This document shows, piece by piece, positions 31,182-39,914 of a DNA stretch of 41,584 bases. The notes beneath the pieces are model-generated. The model was given only the letters and a program-made list of their open reading frames with translations. It did no database searches and had not been told where the DNA came from. The translations under genes and the position numbers were made by a program. The stretch is from a virus: the IMG/VR virus record IMGVR_UViG_3300011116_000510, positions 1 to 41,584 of that record; one strand, 5' to 3'. Each line of letters begins with the position of its first letter. Position 1 is the first letter of the stretch.

Positions 31182-32140
31182 AAGTCGCTCTCTTTTATCT
31201 CCCAGATGTTAAGTACGGTGGCTGGCCAACCTACACCGCACATCTCTACTATGGGCTGAAAGATGCAGGACACCAACCCAACCTGTACCGTATCGGGAAT
31301 AAGACGGAAACGAAGTCACGCGATTGGGGTCGCGGAATCCGATACCAGAATGTTTCAATCACCGACGCTATCTACATCGCCTCACAGGTGGAAACTATCG
31401 TAACCGCTACGAGTAAAAAGTATCAGTTAGAGACGGAAGCGTTAGTTAAGGCAGGCGCAACGGTCATAGTTCACGACCCAACAGAACTCAAAGGCGACAT
31501 ACCCGAAATCCTAAAACTCGCGAAAGATGTAGTAACTATTCGCGCAATAAACAAAGACACACTAAACGGTATGGGCATAAACGCTAGATATTTACGCCAC
31601 CCATACGCCAGACAGCCACGCCAACCCAAGGCTATGCGATTCCGTTGGGCAGCGTCATTCTCCCGAATAGACTGGGATAAAGGCACACACCACATAATCG
31701 AAGCGAACCAACATCTACCAAAAGATAAACAAATCACCATACACGGCGCAGCGAACACAATCTACGCCTACCACAAACTCCCAGAAAATTGGAAAGACTA
31801 CTACGCTGGGCAATTCTCCGCCGACAGCCTATGGGCAGGCGCAGTAATAGCATCACGCTACCATTGGGCAGTAGATATGAGTACCATAAGCGGAGACGGT
31901 GGCGGAACACAATACACTTTCCTAGAAGCAGCAGACGCAGGAACAGGACTACTCCTCAACGCAGATTGGCTAACAGGAAGACCAGACGACGAAATCCTCC
32001 CATACGCACACTTCACAAAACCAGAACAACTCGCAGACGCCTTAAAAGAGAAACCAACCATAGATTCCACAGGTCTACTAGCCAACCACAACGCAAAAAC
32101 GATAGCAGCGTATACAATAGACCATAAGACAACCCAATAG
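31178..32140 (+). CDS. GT-B glycosyltransferase (GT4-like), probable DNA base glucosylation
   Basis: 320 residues from GTG 31178 overlapping the previous stop. Residues 1-40 (KVALFYLPDVKYGGWPTYTAHLYYGLKDAGHQPNLYRIG) are the N-terminal Rossmann domain with the GG loop; FRWAASFSRIDWDKGTHHIIEANQHL (about 155-180) opens the second domain; GGGTQYTFLEAADAGTGLLL (about 245-265) is the sugar-nucleotide site with the ExxA-type Glu. Acting after the dioxygenase it would add a sugar to hydroxymethylated bases, as in phage hypermodification. Its 3' half is markedly A/C-rich. A virion-protein or cell-wall glycan target cannot be excluded. Confidence 0.75.
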   Translation: MKVALFYLPDVKYGGWPTYTAHLYYGLKDAGHQPNLYRIGNKTETKSRDWGRGIRYQNVSITDAIYIASQVETIVTATSKKYQLETEALVKAGATVIVHDPTELKGDIPEILKLAKDVVTIRAINKDTLNGMGINARYLRHPYARQPRQPKAMRFRWAASFSRIDWDKGTHHIIEANQHLPKDKQITIHGAANTIYAYHKLPENWKDYYAGQFSADSLWAGAVIASRYHWAVDMSTISGDGGGTQYTFLEAADAGTGLLLNADWLTGRPDDEILPYAHFTKPEQLADALKEKPTIDSTGLLANHNAKTIAAYTIDHKTTQ

Positions 32141-32151
32141 AAGGCAAAACA

Positions 32152-32580
32152 ATGGCTAGAAAAAGCAAACTAACGCCAGAAACACAAGACAAAATAGTGA
32201 AAGCGATACGCGCAGGTAACTACGCACACATCGCAGCAGCAATGGCAGGAATAGGCGAAAGCACCTACTACCGTTGGCTAGAACAAGGCGAAAGACCAGA
32301 CGCAAAGACACCATACCGCGAGTTTTGGGAGTCAGTAAAAGAAGCGGAAGCAGAAGCGGAAGTCGCTAGTGTTGCCCTAATTAGGCGAGCAGCGCAGAAC
32401 GGTACTTGGCAGGCGAGCGCGTGGTATCTTGAGCGTAAGCATTCTGAGCGTTGGGGTCGTAAGGATAAAGTCCAGCAGGAAATTAGTGGACGCGACGGCG
32501 AACCAATTAAGGTTGAGGATACTCGCCAGATTGTTATGGACTTGATTGAGCAGATTGCTCCTCGCGAGGAAGACGAGTAA
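32152..32580 (+). CDS. Terminase small subunit
   Basis: 142 residues with SD AAGGCA. Residues 10-50 (TPETQDKIVKAIRAGNYAHIAAAMAGIGESTYYRWLEQGE) form the homeodomain-like HTH that recognises the packaging site. A helical core follows (EFWESVKEAEAEAEVASVALIRRAAQNGTWQASAWYLERKHSERW), and the C-terminal tail contacts the large subunit. ATG of the large subunit overlaps its stop. The strand composition changes from A/C-rich to G/T-richer inside this gene near 32,340. Confidence 0.85.
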   Translation: MARKSKLTPETQDKIVKAIRAGNYAHIAAAMAGIGESTYYRWLEQGERPDAKTPYREFWESVKEAEAEAEVASVALIRRAAQNGTWQASAWYLERKHSERWGRKDKVQQEISGRDGEPIKVEDTRQIVMDLIEQIAPREEDE

Positions 32581-34022
32581 TGGCGGAAAGCCTGCTTGAA
32601 CAGATTGCAGGTTTATCCACAACCGAACGGAAACGCTGGGTTGAGAGCCTGCCAGAACAGGCAGCAGAGGAACTATCCAAGAAACCTTGGTGGTTTATCG
32701 GTAGACCTGAACAGCAACCACCCGAAACTGATTGGCATATTTGGCTAATCCTGTCTGGGCGCGGTTGGGGTAAAACTCGTACAGGCTCGGAATGGCTCGC
32801 TCAACAGATTCGCGATAACCCTGTCGCAGCAGACGGCTCACCAACGGAATGGGCTATCGTCGCACCAACCTTCGGTCTCGCGCGTGATGTATGCGTAGAA
32901 GGTCCATCTGGTTTCCTACGCGTTATTCGTGATGAGGAATTACGGTACTGGAATAGGTCACACGGCACAGTCCTATACGCGAACGGCTGTAAAGTCCACT
33001 GCTTCGGTGCAGATAACAGAGACGCTGGTCGTGGTAAGAACCTTGCTGGTGCTTGGTTAGACGAGTTCGCTATGTGGCCATACCCTGCGGAAACTTGGGC
33101 AGAAGGTCTCGCACCCTCTCTCCGTATTGGTAACAGACCACGCGCAGTAGTAACAACGACACCGAAACCTATCAAGATACTCCGCGATTGGGCGAAGCGT
33201 GAGGACGGCTCTGTCTATGTCACGACAGGCTCTACCTTCGATAACGCAGCGAACCTTTCTGGCTCTGCATTGGCGGAACTCCAAGCACGCTACGCAGGCA
33301 CAAGAACAGGCAGGCAGGAACTCTACGGCGAAATCCTTGAGGACATTGAAGGCGCGCTATGGACTATGCGTATGATTGAGGAATCACGCCTAACCTATCC
33401 ACCAGAAGACCTATCCCGAATCGTTGTAGCGATTGACCCTGCGGTAACCGCGCACGAGGAATCAGATGAGACAGGTATCGTAGTAGCAGGTCGCAACGGT
33501 AGAGGCGAAGGCTATGTCCTAGCAGACTACTCGTTCAGAGGCTCACCGCTGGAATGGGCGCAACGAGCAGTAGACGCCTACCGCACACACCAAGCAGACG
33601 GCATTGTTGTGGAAGTAAATAACGGTGGCGATATGATTCCTGCCGTTATTAAACAGATTGACTACACAATCCCAATCAGGGAAGTACGCGCAACACGCGG
33701 AAAGAAACTACGCGCAGAACCAATCGCAGCGTTCTACGAACAAGGCAGAGTCCACCACATAGGCGTATTCGACAAGTTAGAAGAACAAATGACAACTTGG
33801 ACGCCAGAGTTACCCAAATCACCTGATAGACTAGATGCATTAGTTTGGGCATTAACCGACTTGTTAGAAACATCAAGTTTGCAAGGGTACCTATCCGAGT
33901 TAGCAATCTGGTGCGATACCTGCAACCTACCTATGCCTAAAACACACACGACTTGTAGTAAATGCGGTATGCTATTAAGACCTGATGACGAACCACCGCA
34001 CGCTTTGATTGGAGTCCGATAG
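32580..34022 (+). CDS. terL: Terminase large subunit
   Basis: 480 residues. The ATPase has Walker A GRGWGKT at residues 60-66 and Walker B AGAWLDEFAMW near residue 160, plus TTTPKPIKILRDW (motif III) and the nuclease motifs VVAIDPAV, VVEVNNGGDM and DRLDALVWALTDLL. The protein pumps DNA into procapsids and cuts it. An unusual C-terminal zinc ribbon CDTCNLPMPKTHTTCSKCG (about 449-467) follows the nuclease. The portal GTG overlaps its TAG. The TerL type suits headful packaging, in line with the permuted ends, but that is inference. Confidence 0.9.
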   Translation: MAESLLEQIAGLSTTERKRWVESLPEQAAEELSKKPWWFIGRPEQQPPETDWHIWLILSGRGWGKTRTGSEWLAQQIRDNPVAADGSPTEWAIVAPTFGLARDVCVEGPSGFLRVIRDEELRYWNRSHGTVLYANGCKVHCFGADNRDAGRGKNLAGAWLDEFAMWPYPAETWAEGLAPSLRIGNRPRAVVTTTPKPIKILRDWAKREDGSVYVTTGSTFDNAANLSGSALAELQARYAGTRTGRQELYGEILEDIEGALWTMRMIEESRLTYPPEDLSRIVVAIDPAVTAHEESDETGIVVAGRNGRGEGYVLADYSFRGSPLEWAQRAVDAYRTHQADGIVVEVNNGGDMIPAVIKQIDYTIPIREVRATRGKKLRAEPIAAFYEQGRVHHIGVFDKLEEQMTTWTPELPKSPDRLDALVWALTDLLETSSLQGYLSELAIWCDTCNLPMPKTHTTCSKCGMLLRPDDEPPHALIGVR

Positions 34023-35893
34023 TGGCTATTCTGCCTCGCAGGAAAAACGATGTGAAAGCATTAGCGGAAGCAGTCGCGTTAGAGTTACAGAAAGCAGCAC
34101 CAGCCCTACCAGCAGGTGCGCAGGTAACAAACTTTACGGCGGAAGAACTACAAGGTATTGCTAATCAGGCATACGGCAGTAATGTGTTCACACCACTAGA
34201 ACGACAAGCAATTCTATCTAGTATTCCATTTGGTCCTTCATCACCGCTCGCGCCTAGCGCAATCAACCCTGTCGGGGAAGACGGTCGCCCAGACCCACGA
34301 CGCTGGGAATACCCTGTCGCTTGGAACATCTTTGTAACAGAACAGCGATTAGTGCCGTGGAAAGTGTTGCGTGTAGCAGCAGACCAGATTGACCTACTCC
34401 GCCGATGTGTGGAAGTTATTAAAAGCAAACTATCTGGCTTAGAGTGGGATATTACCTTCTCCGAATCAGCATCAGAAACTTTATCGCAGGGTACAGCGAA
34501 AGACCATGTGCGCGCAATGCAAGACGCTCGCGACAAATTCTCTGACGACATTACTCGCGTAAAAACTTTCTGGCAGATTCCCGACCGCATTAACGGTCTT
34601 GGGTTCAAGGATTGGCTATCTATGGCGTTAGAGGAAATCCTCGTACTCGACGCTTGGGCTGTCTACCCACACCCAGATATGAAAGGCGACCTACATTCTC
34701 TAGAAATCTTAGACGGCTCAACGATTAAGCCACTACTAGACGATAGAGGTATGCGCCCAGCGAACCCTTACCCTGCTTTCCAGCAGATGCTTTACGGTTT
34801 CCCTCGCGGAGAGTTCCTAGCCTCGTCTGACGACCCAGAGCAGGACGGCACATTCTCCTCTGATGAACTCATTTACCGTATCCGCAACCCTCGTACTTGG
34901 ACACCATACGGCTATTCCCCTGTTGAGCGCGCACTACCGTTGGCAGATATCTATCTACGACGCCAACAATGGTTACGCGCTGAATTTACTGACGGCGTAA
35001 TCCCTGACCTAATGTTCCAATCAGACCCAACCTTCGGTGGAACACCAGAAACCCTACGCGCGTGGGAAACTATCCTCAACGACGACTTGGCTGGGCAGAC
35101 TGAGCAACGGAAACGCGCACGCATTATCCCTTCTGGTCTAACACCTATTGATTTCACTGGTCATAGCGAAAAGTTCTCAGCAACCTTCGACGAGTACCTA
35201 ATTAAAGGTATCGCTGGACACTTCGGGGTAATGCCTACGGAGATTGGGTACACAGACGGCGGTGCGCTAGGTGGCGCAGGTCAGCAGAACGGTGAAGCCG
35301 AATCAGGTACACATATCGGACTACAACCTCTAATCGGTTGGTTAGAAGCAACACTATCCGACATTAGTTACAACTATTTGGGTATGCCACGCGAACTTGT
35401 GTTTAAGTTTGACGGCGGACGCCAGACTGAAACTAATGCAGATGCACAGCGACGCGACCTAGAAATTAAAGGTGGTCAGCGTACTCTTAACGAGGCTCGC
35501 GCAGAGATGGGTCTACCACTACTTGACGCTCCTGAGGCGGATTCACCTATCCTCGCTATGGGTGGCGGTATGTTCCTTGTAACGGCTGACGGTATTAAAC
35601 CTCTTGGTGGTGAACCAGCAGACCCGAACGCGCCAGACCAAAGTAATCCACAAGCAGAACAACCTGTGGATAAACCTAAAGAAGAGCCAAAGGCAGAACC
35701 GAAAGAAGATGCCAATAAAGAAGTTAAAGCGTTCCTGCGTTGGGTTGCTAAAGGTAATACGGCACGACCTTTCGAGTTCACGAGCCTTGATGCCATAACG
35801 GCTAGCGCACTCAATCGTGCAGCCGAGGACGGAGATACTGAATTAGCCAAATCGTTGGCTGATGTGGTGCTGGGAAAAGCATTAGGCGCGTAA
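34022..35893 (+). CDS. Portal protein
   Basis: 623 residues from GTG 34022. Portal-type features: RRWEYPVAWNIFVTEQRLVPWKVLRVAADQIDLLRRCVEVIKSKLSGLEWDI, then LVLDAWAVYPHPDMKGDLHSLEILDGSTIKPLLDDRG and ELIYRIRNPRTWTPYGYSPVERALPLADIYLRRQQWLRAEFTDG, and GHFGVMPTEIGYTDG. The C-terminal 110 residues are a Pro/Glu/Lys linker and a small helical tail. It ends on the slippery heptamer GGGAAAA, allowing translation to run on into the MuF protein. The dodecameric ring is the DNA entry gate. Confidence 0.9.
   Translation: MAILPRRKNDVKALAEAVALELQKAAPALPAGAQVTNFTAEELQGIANQAYGSNVFTPLERQAILSSIPFGPSSPLAPSAINPVGEDGRPDPRRWEYPVAWNIFVTEQRLVPWKVLRVAADQIDLLRRCVEVIKSKLSGLEWDITFSESASETLSQGTAKDHVRAMQDARDKFSDDITRVKTFWQIPDRINGLGFKDWLSMALEEILVLDAWAVYPHPDMKGDLHSLEILDGSTIKPLLDDRGMRPANPYPAFQQMLYGFPRGEFLASSDDPEQDGTFSSDELIYRIRNPRTWTPYGYSPVERALPLADIYLRRQQWLRAEFTDGVIPDLMFQSDPTFGGTPETLRAWETILNDDLAGQTEQRKRARIIPSGLTPIDFTGHSEKFSATFDEYLIKGIAGHFGVMPTEIGYTDGGALGGAGQQNGEAESGTHIGLQPLIGWLEATLSDISYNYLGMPRELVFKFDGGRQTETNADAQRRDLEIKGGQRTLNEARAEMGLPLLDAPEADSPILAMGGGMFLVTADGIKPLGGEPADPNAPDQSNPQAEQPVDKPKEEPKAEPKEDANKEVKAFLRWVAKGNTARPFEFTSLDAITASALNRAAEDGDTELAKSLADVVLGKALGA
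35872..35878 (+). other. Predicted -1 ribosomal frameshift site GGGAAAA at the portal end
   Basis: The heptamer is in the correct phase (G GGA AAA) five codons before the portal stop. In the -1 frame the reading continues without a stop through 27 codons to ATG 35959 and the MuF protein. Seven bases downstream GCGC-GTAA-GCGC (35886-35897) can fold as a short GC hairpin with a GNRA loop, at the usual distance for a stimulatory structure. The MuF ATG itself has no Shine-Dalgarno. Confidence 0.65.
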
Positions 35894-35958
35894 GCGCAGA
35901 CGACCATAAGGTAGATGTACGGCTCGCAGCAGAGCAATCCCTATTCCTACGCGCAGCA

Positions 35959-38805
35959 ATGCGTAAAAGTATCAAACTTGACGGTATCGCTGATGCTTGG
36001 CTAAACCACGAACCAACAACGAAGGCTATCTCCGCAGATGATGTGAAGAAAGCGATTGAGTGGGCGAAAGTCCATATCCACATTAACTCTGATGATATCC
36101 AGCAGGCACTAATTCGTATCTACGGTGACGGCTTTATTTTGGGTAAAGATGCAGCGATGCACGAACTCACAGGACAAGTCCTAACGGATTGGGCGAAGTG
36201 GAAACCAGGAAATCGTGGTGCAGCAGCGTTAGTCGCTAGGCTGAACGGTCTACTTTCGTTGGTAAATAATTCCTCACAAGTTATTAGCGGATTAAATACG
36301 ACAACATACAATAGGTTGGGTCGCGTACTCGCGGAAAGCCTAGCCGAGGGTAAGAGCGGTAGAGCGACAGCGAAGCGTATTACCGCAGAACTCGGACACA
36401 TCATTGACGACCCTGCTCGCGCGCTAACGATTGCGGTAACGGAGACGCGTAGAGCCGTATCAGCAGCCTCTATGCAGGCATACACGGCAGCAGGCGTGAA
36501 GCAGGTTAGTTGGCTAATCGCTGAAGGCGAAGGGCTGTGCGACGCTTGTAGGGGCAATAGCGAGGATTCACCTGTGGATATGGGTGAGGCGTTTTCTTCT
36601 GGCGATTATGCGCCACCAGCACACCCGAATTGCCGTTGCGCGGTTCAGCCTAATGTTGCTACGGAGATTACGCAGGACGAGTTTGAGGCTATGTTCGCAG
36701 AGTATGAAGCGGATATGGCTTTGGCGGTTATGCCTAGCGTTATGAAGTATGACGAAGACCAACCTCGTGACGAAAGAGGAAGATTTAGTAGTACCGCAGG
36801 TCAGACTGGCACAGGTTCAGGTAATAAGTACGCCATACATAAAAGCATTACCGACCGAACCAAATCTTATTTCTCCAAAAATAAAGACTATTTATTTAGA
36901 AGAAACATTATTTCTTGGGCAGGAGACGACCCAACACCAATGAGTCAGGCTACAAAATATATGGTATGTTCTGACATCGCTGACCGTATGAGTGATGAAC
37001 CTATCGAATCTATCATATCTGCTGGCAATGCTTTTTCTTTCTGTGCAATGGAAGGCGCAGGTGTGCGTAGTGCCACCGACGAAGAGATAATGGCAGCACT
37101 AGAAAACCCTGATGCTGGTTTTATTTTCAACGGCGAAGGTTTAGGTATTCGTTTTGAAAAAGTTGATTTTGACGACGGAAGAATTACTGATAGAAGCGAC
37201 AAAGAAACTGCTTTACGAGAATGGCTCGTATCGGGTATGGTTTCATCTTGGGCTACTAGCAGTAACGATTCGCGTGAAACTTCTCTCGCTATGCAGGAAC
37301 GCGCTACCGAATTATTTGGCATAGAAAATTATGCTGATTGGGATGTCGCAGACTCAACAAGCGACAAAGTAGATGAACTAATCGGCGAACACGGTTTAGT
37401 AATAGATTCGTTTCTGCAAGCGCAATATGATTCCACTCAAGAGTTTCTAAAAAGCAGTGGGATAGAAGAATTATCTTTAACTCGTGGAACAACTTTAACT
37501 TCCTCTTGGACTGATAATTCTATAACAGTAGGTAAAGAACAAGATGTAGTTATGCGACCGTTGTCTTCTTGGGCTTATGATGAGGAAGTTTCTGCCCAAT
37601 TTGGTAGTCACACTTTAACTAGCACTTTCCCTGCGGAACGCGTTTTCTCTTTAGCAGTAACTGGGGTTGGTTGCCTTGGTGAGAGGGAAGTTGTTGTTCT
37701 TGGCGGAACTATCAAAGCCGATGTTACCCCGAAATACGGCACAAAGAAGTTAGATAAGTATCGTGACGACCAACCTCGCGATGAACACGGCAGGTGGACT
37801 GCTAGCGTCGGCGGTGCTGAGGCGATTATGGCAGGCGTGAAGGAAACTGAGAAGTGGCTACAAGAACACAATTATTTATCTTACGATAATGGCCACCCAT
37901 ATATGAGCCACATTATTCGAGAAAGAGCCGAAAAAGAATTAGCAGTAAAATATAAATACACAGAAGGTTTAGGCTCTCGTAACGCTATGCGCGCAGCGGA
38001 AGCGGAGATAGGTCGGTTTATGGTCGCAGCAGAATGTGCAAAGCAGGCAGAGTTCCGTGCTGACTGGGAAGCGCGTATGGCTAAAGAAGACCCAGAATGG
38101 TACGCGCAGCAGTACGAGGCTAATAAAGAACTCGGTATGCAGCAAATACAAGACGCTTACGATAATGGTCGCATCGCTATCGCGATAGATGAAGAATCTT
38201 TCGTGGAGATGCTTGAAGACGGTAGATACAAATCTCAGTATGAGACAAAAACTACCCACGGAACAAAAGATTTAGAACTCCGCAAAGTTACTGAAGATAT
38301 CGCTATGGGTCTACCTGTTGATATGAAAACTAGCGAACGACCTATCTACGGTTTCATTGTGACTAATACCGAACCTGTTATGTCGCGGGATAAAGACTAT
38401 TGGAAACAACCTTCTGAAGGGTTATGGCACGATACTCTCTCAATAAATAGTCGAAGTGTAGAACACTATGGCGACATCAGACTCGTACTAAATGACGATG
38501 TGCGCGATAGGACAACCGCAACCGTAGACGATTCTTTAAGTAACGGAAGGTTCGCTCTACCTCTTGGTACACAATTAACTGAACGAGACTATGCCTTCAA
38601 TGGTGGGCTGGCGAGCGGTTTCGTTGCTAGTGGTGCTGGCGGTGGACCTGCTCTACGCTACATAGAATCACAAACTGTTGGCGGTGTTCGTAGTTCTGAC
38701 ATAGCGGAAATCCACGCAGAAGCAGAACAGGTAGACTTCATTCAGAACCTACTGGACGAACACGGTTTAGATGTGCCGATTATTGTGAGAGAGGAAGACT
38801 ACTAA
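35959..38805 (+). CDS. MuF head morphogenesis protein with ADP-ribosyltransferase and second effector-like domain
   Basis: 948 residues if begun at ATG 35959; probably synthesised as a portal fusion by -1 shift at 35872-35878, since no SD precedes the ATG and the upstream frame reads SADDHKVDVRLAAEQSLFLRAAM. Residues 1-255 are MuF-like (ALTIAVTETRRAVSAASMQAY, LCDACRGN, APPAHPNCRCAVQP). A DEDQPRDERGRFSS tag near 265 starts an ADP-ribosyltransferase domain to about 595 with Arg509, Ser536-Ser537-Trp538 and Glu575-x-Glu577. A second tag DDQPRDEHGRWTA near 603 starts a third domain (SERPIYGF, YGDIRLVLNDDV, RYIESQTVGGVRSSDIAEIH) resembling DUF3626-like toxins. The cargo is probably injected with the DNA. 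Confidence 0.75.
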   Translation: MRKSIKLDGIADAWLNHEPTTKAISADDVKKAIEWAKVHIHINSDDIQQALIRIYGDGFILGKDAAMHELTGQVLTDWAKWKPGNRGAAALVARLNGLLSLVNNSSQVISGLNTTTYNRLGRVLAESLAEGKSGRATAKRITAELGHIIDDPARALTIAVTETRRAVSAASMQAYTAAGVKQVSWLIAEGEGLCDACRGNSEDSPVDMGEAFSSGDYAPPAHPNCRCAVQPNVATEITQDEFEAMFAEYEADMALAVMPSVMKYDEDQPRDERGRFSSTAGQTGTGSGNKYAIHKSITDRTKSYFSKNKDYLFRRNIISWAGDDPTPMSQATKYMVCSDIADRMSDEPIESIISAGNAFSFCAMEGAGVRSATDEEIMAALENPDAGFIFNGEGLGIRFEKVDFDDGRITDRSDKETALREWLVSGMVSSWATSSNDSRETSLAMQERATELFGIENYADWDVADSTSDKVDELIGEHGLVIDSFLQAQYDSTQEFLKSSGIEELSLTRGTTLTSSWTDNSITVGKEQDVVMRPLSSWAYDEEVSAQFGSHTLTSTFPAERVFSLAVTGVGCLGEREVVVLGGTIKADVTPKYGTKKLDKYRDDQPRDEHGRWTASVGGAEAIMAGVKETEKWLQEHNYLSYDNGHPYMSHIIRERAEKELAVKYKYTEGLGSRNAMRAAEAEIGRFMVAAECAKQAEFRADWEARMAKEDPEWYAQQYEANKELGMQQIQDAYDNGRIAIAIDEESFVEMLEDGRYKSQYETKTTHGTKDLELRKVTEDIAMGLPVDMKTSERPIYGFIVTNTEPVMSRDKDYWKQPSEGLWHDTLSINSRSVEHYGDIRLVLNDDVRDRTTATVDDSLSNGRFALPLGTQLTERDYAFNGGLASGFVASGAGGGPALRYIESQTVGGVRSSDIAEIHAEAEQVDFIQNLLDEHGLDVPIIVREEDY

Positions 38806-39914
38806 TGTGGACTCTCTACCGTAAAACTAACGGTGACGAAATTATTTACGACCACACAGACGGCGACCTCACCTACGGTTTCGTTAGGCGTAAAGGTGTA
38901 GATTATCCACCGCAGATTATTGACCAGTTATTGGCTCGCGGTTATTGGGAAATCGTTAGCGACCTGAAAAAAGAGTTCAACGAAGACCAACTGCGTGATG
39001 AACACGGTCGCTGGACTAGCGGTGGTATCGGTTCGGATATGACACCAGAGGAACGCGCTGAACGGTTGGCGTCTTCCGAGTATGTTGTTGGTGGCGGTGT
39101 CCTAATGGCACAGGAAGAAAAACAAGCATTCTTGGTAGAAAAATTTGATAATGCTTACAATTATTATGATATAAAAACTCCTGAAGATTTACACGAATTC
39201 CTAAAAAACAGGCTAGAGACTGCGCAATGGGATAGGGAGAATGTACAAACCTGTAAAGCGGATTTGCGTGTATTCGAGAAAGGTCTAATTTGGAAAAACG
39301 GCGAAACCGTCGTCTATATGACAGACCCACGATACGGTAAAGACGGCGGTATTCAGGCAATCGCTACTAACTTAGACAACCTTCAAGAAGCAGCACCTGT
39401 TGAGAGATTAGATGTATTCGCAGGATATGCGGTAAGTACCGCATTGGCGAGCGCAACCGTCGGCGCAGAAAACAACATAGCATCTGGCGACACACCTGTT
39501 ATGTACCTGAAAGCAGGTAATCTACGCGACTATGATGAAACTACCGAATCAAGATTCCCTCTCGAGGCAACATACCGACAGCAGATAGGTGGCTCAACGG
39601 TACGCGCTAGTGAAGGCGAAGGCTACCAGCATTGGGTTCCTGCACAATTCGGCGATACGAAAGCGTTAGACTCTGCTATGGCGCACGAATGGGGGCATCT
39701 AATGACACGCAATCCTGATGACCCGACAGGTGCTTGGTGGTCAATGCAAAGCGCGGTTGAGAGTATCCGCGATAATAACCCAACGATTAGTGGCTATTCT
39801 CTAAAGTCTTGGCGCGAATATGTGGCGGAATCGTTCGCGGAATGGCATTTGAGCGGTGGGGAAACTAAAGTAGAAGGCGCGAGACAGGTTGCGGAGTTGA
39901 TGAAATGGAAATAG
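38805..39914 (+). CDS. Zinc metallopeptidase (zincin), tagged head-associated effector
   Basis: 369 residues, ATG overlapping the previous stop (TAATG). HEWGH at residues 294-298 is the zinc-binding HExxH, with Glu342 or Glu346 in YVAESFAEWHL as third ligand. The N-terminal 55 residues are a small beta domain. EDQLRDEHGRWTSGG at about 60-74 is the same tag seen in the MuF protein and the prohead protease. The middle (80-280) is unassigned. Likely packaged and delivered, or used to process head proteins. Co-translated with the ADP-ribosyltransferase genes. Confidence 0.75.
   Translation: MWTLYRKTNGDEIIYDHTDGDLTYGFVRRKGVDYPPQIIDQLLARGYWEIVSDLKKEFNEDQLRDEHGRWTSGGIGSDMTPEERAERLASSEYVVGGGVLMAQEEKQAFLVEKFDNAYNYYDIKTPEDLHEFLKNRLETAQWDRENVQTCKADLRVFEKGLIWKNGETVVYMTDPRYGKDGGIQAIATNLDNLQEAAPVERLDVFAGYAVSTALASATVGAENNIASGDTPVMYLKAGNLRDYDETTESRFPLEATYRQQIGGSTVRASEGEGYQHWVPAQFGDTKALDSAMAHEWGHLMTRNPDDPTGAWWSMQSAVESIRDNNPTISGYSLKSWREYVAESFAEWHLSGGETKVEGARQVAELMKWK

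Noticed and set aside
35915-35958. ATG 35915 as start of the MuF protein
   Set aside because: It is in a different reading frame from MuF; only ATG 35959 or a frameshift entry fits.
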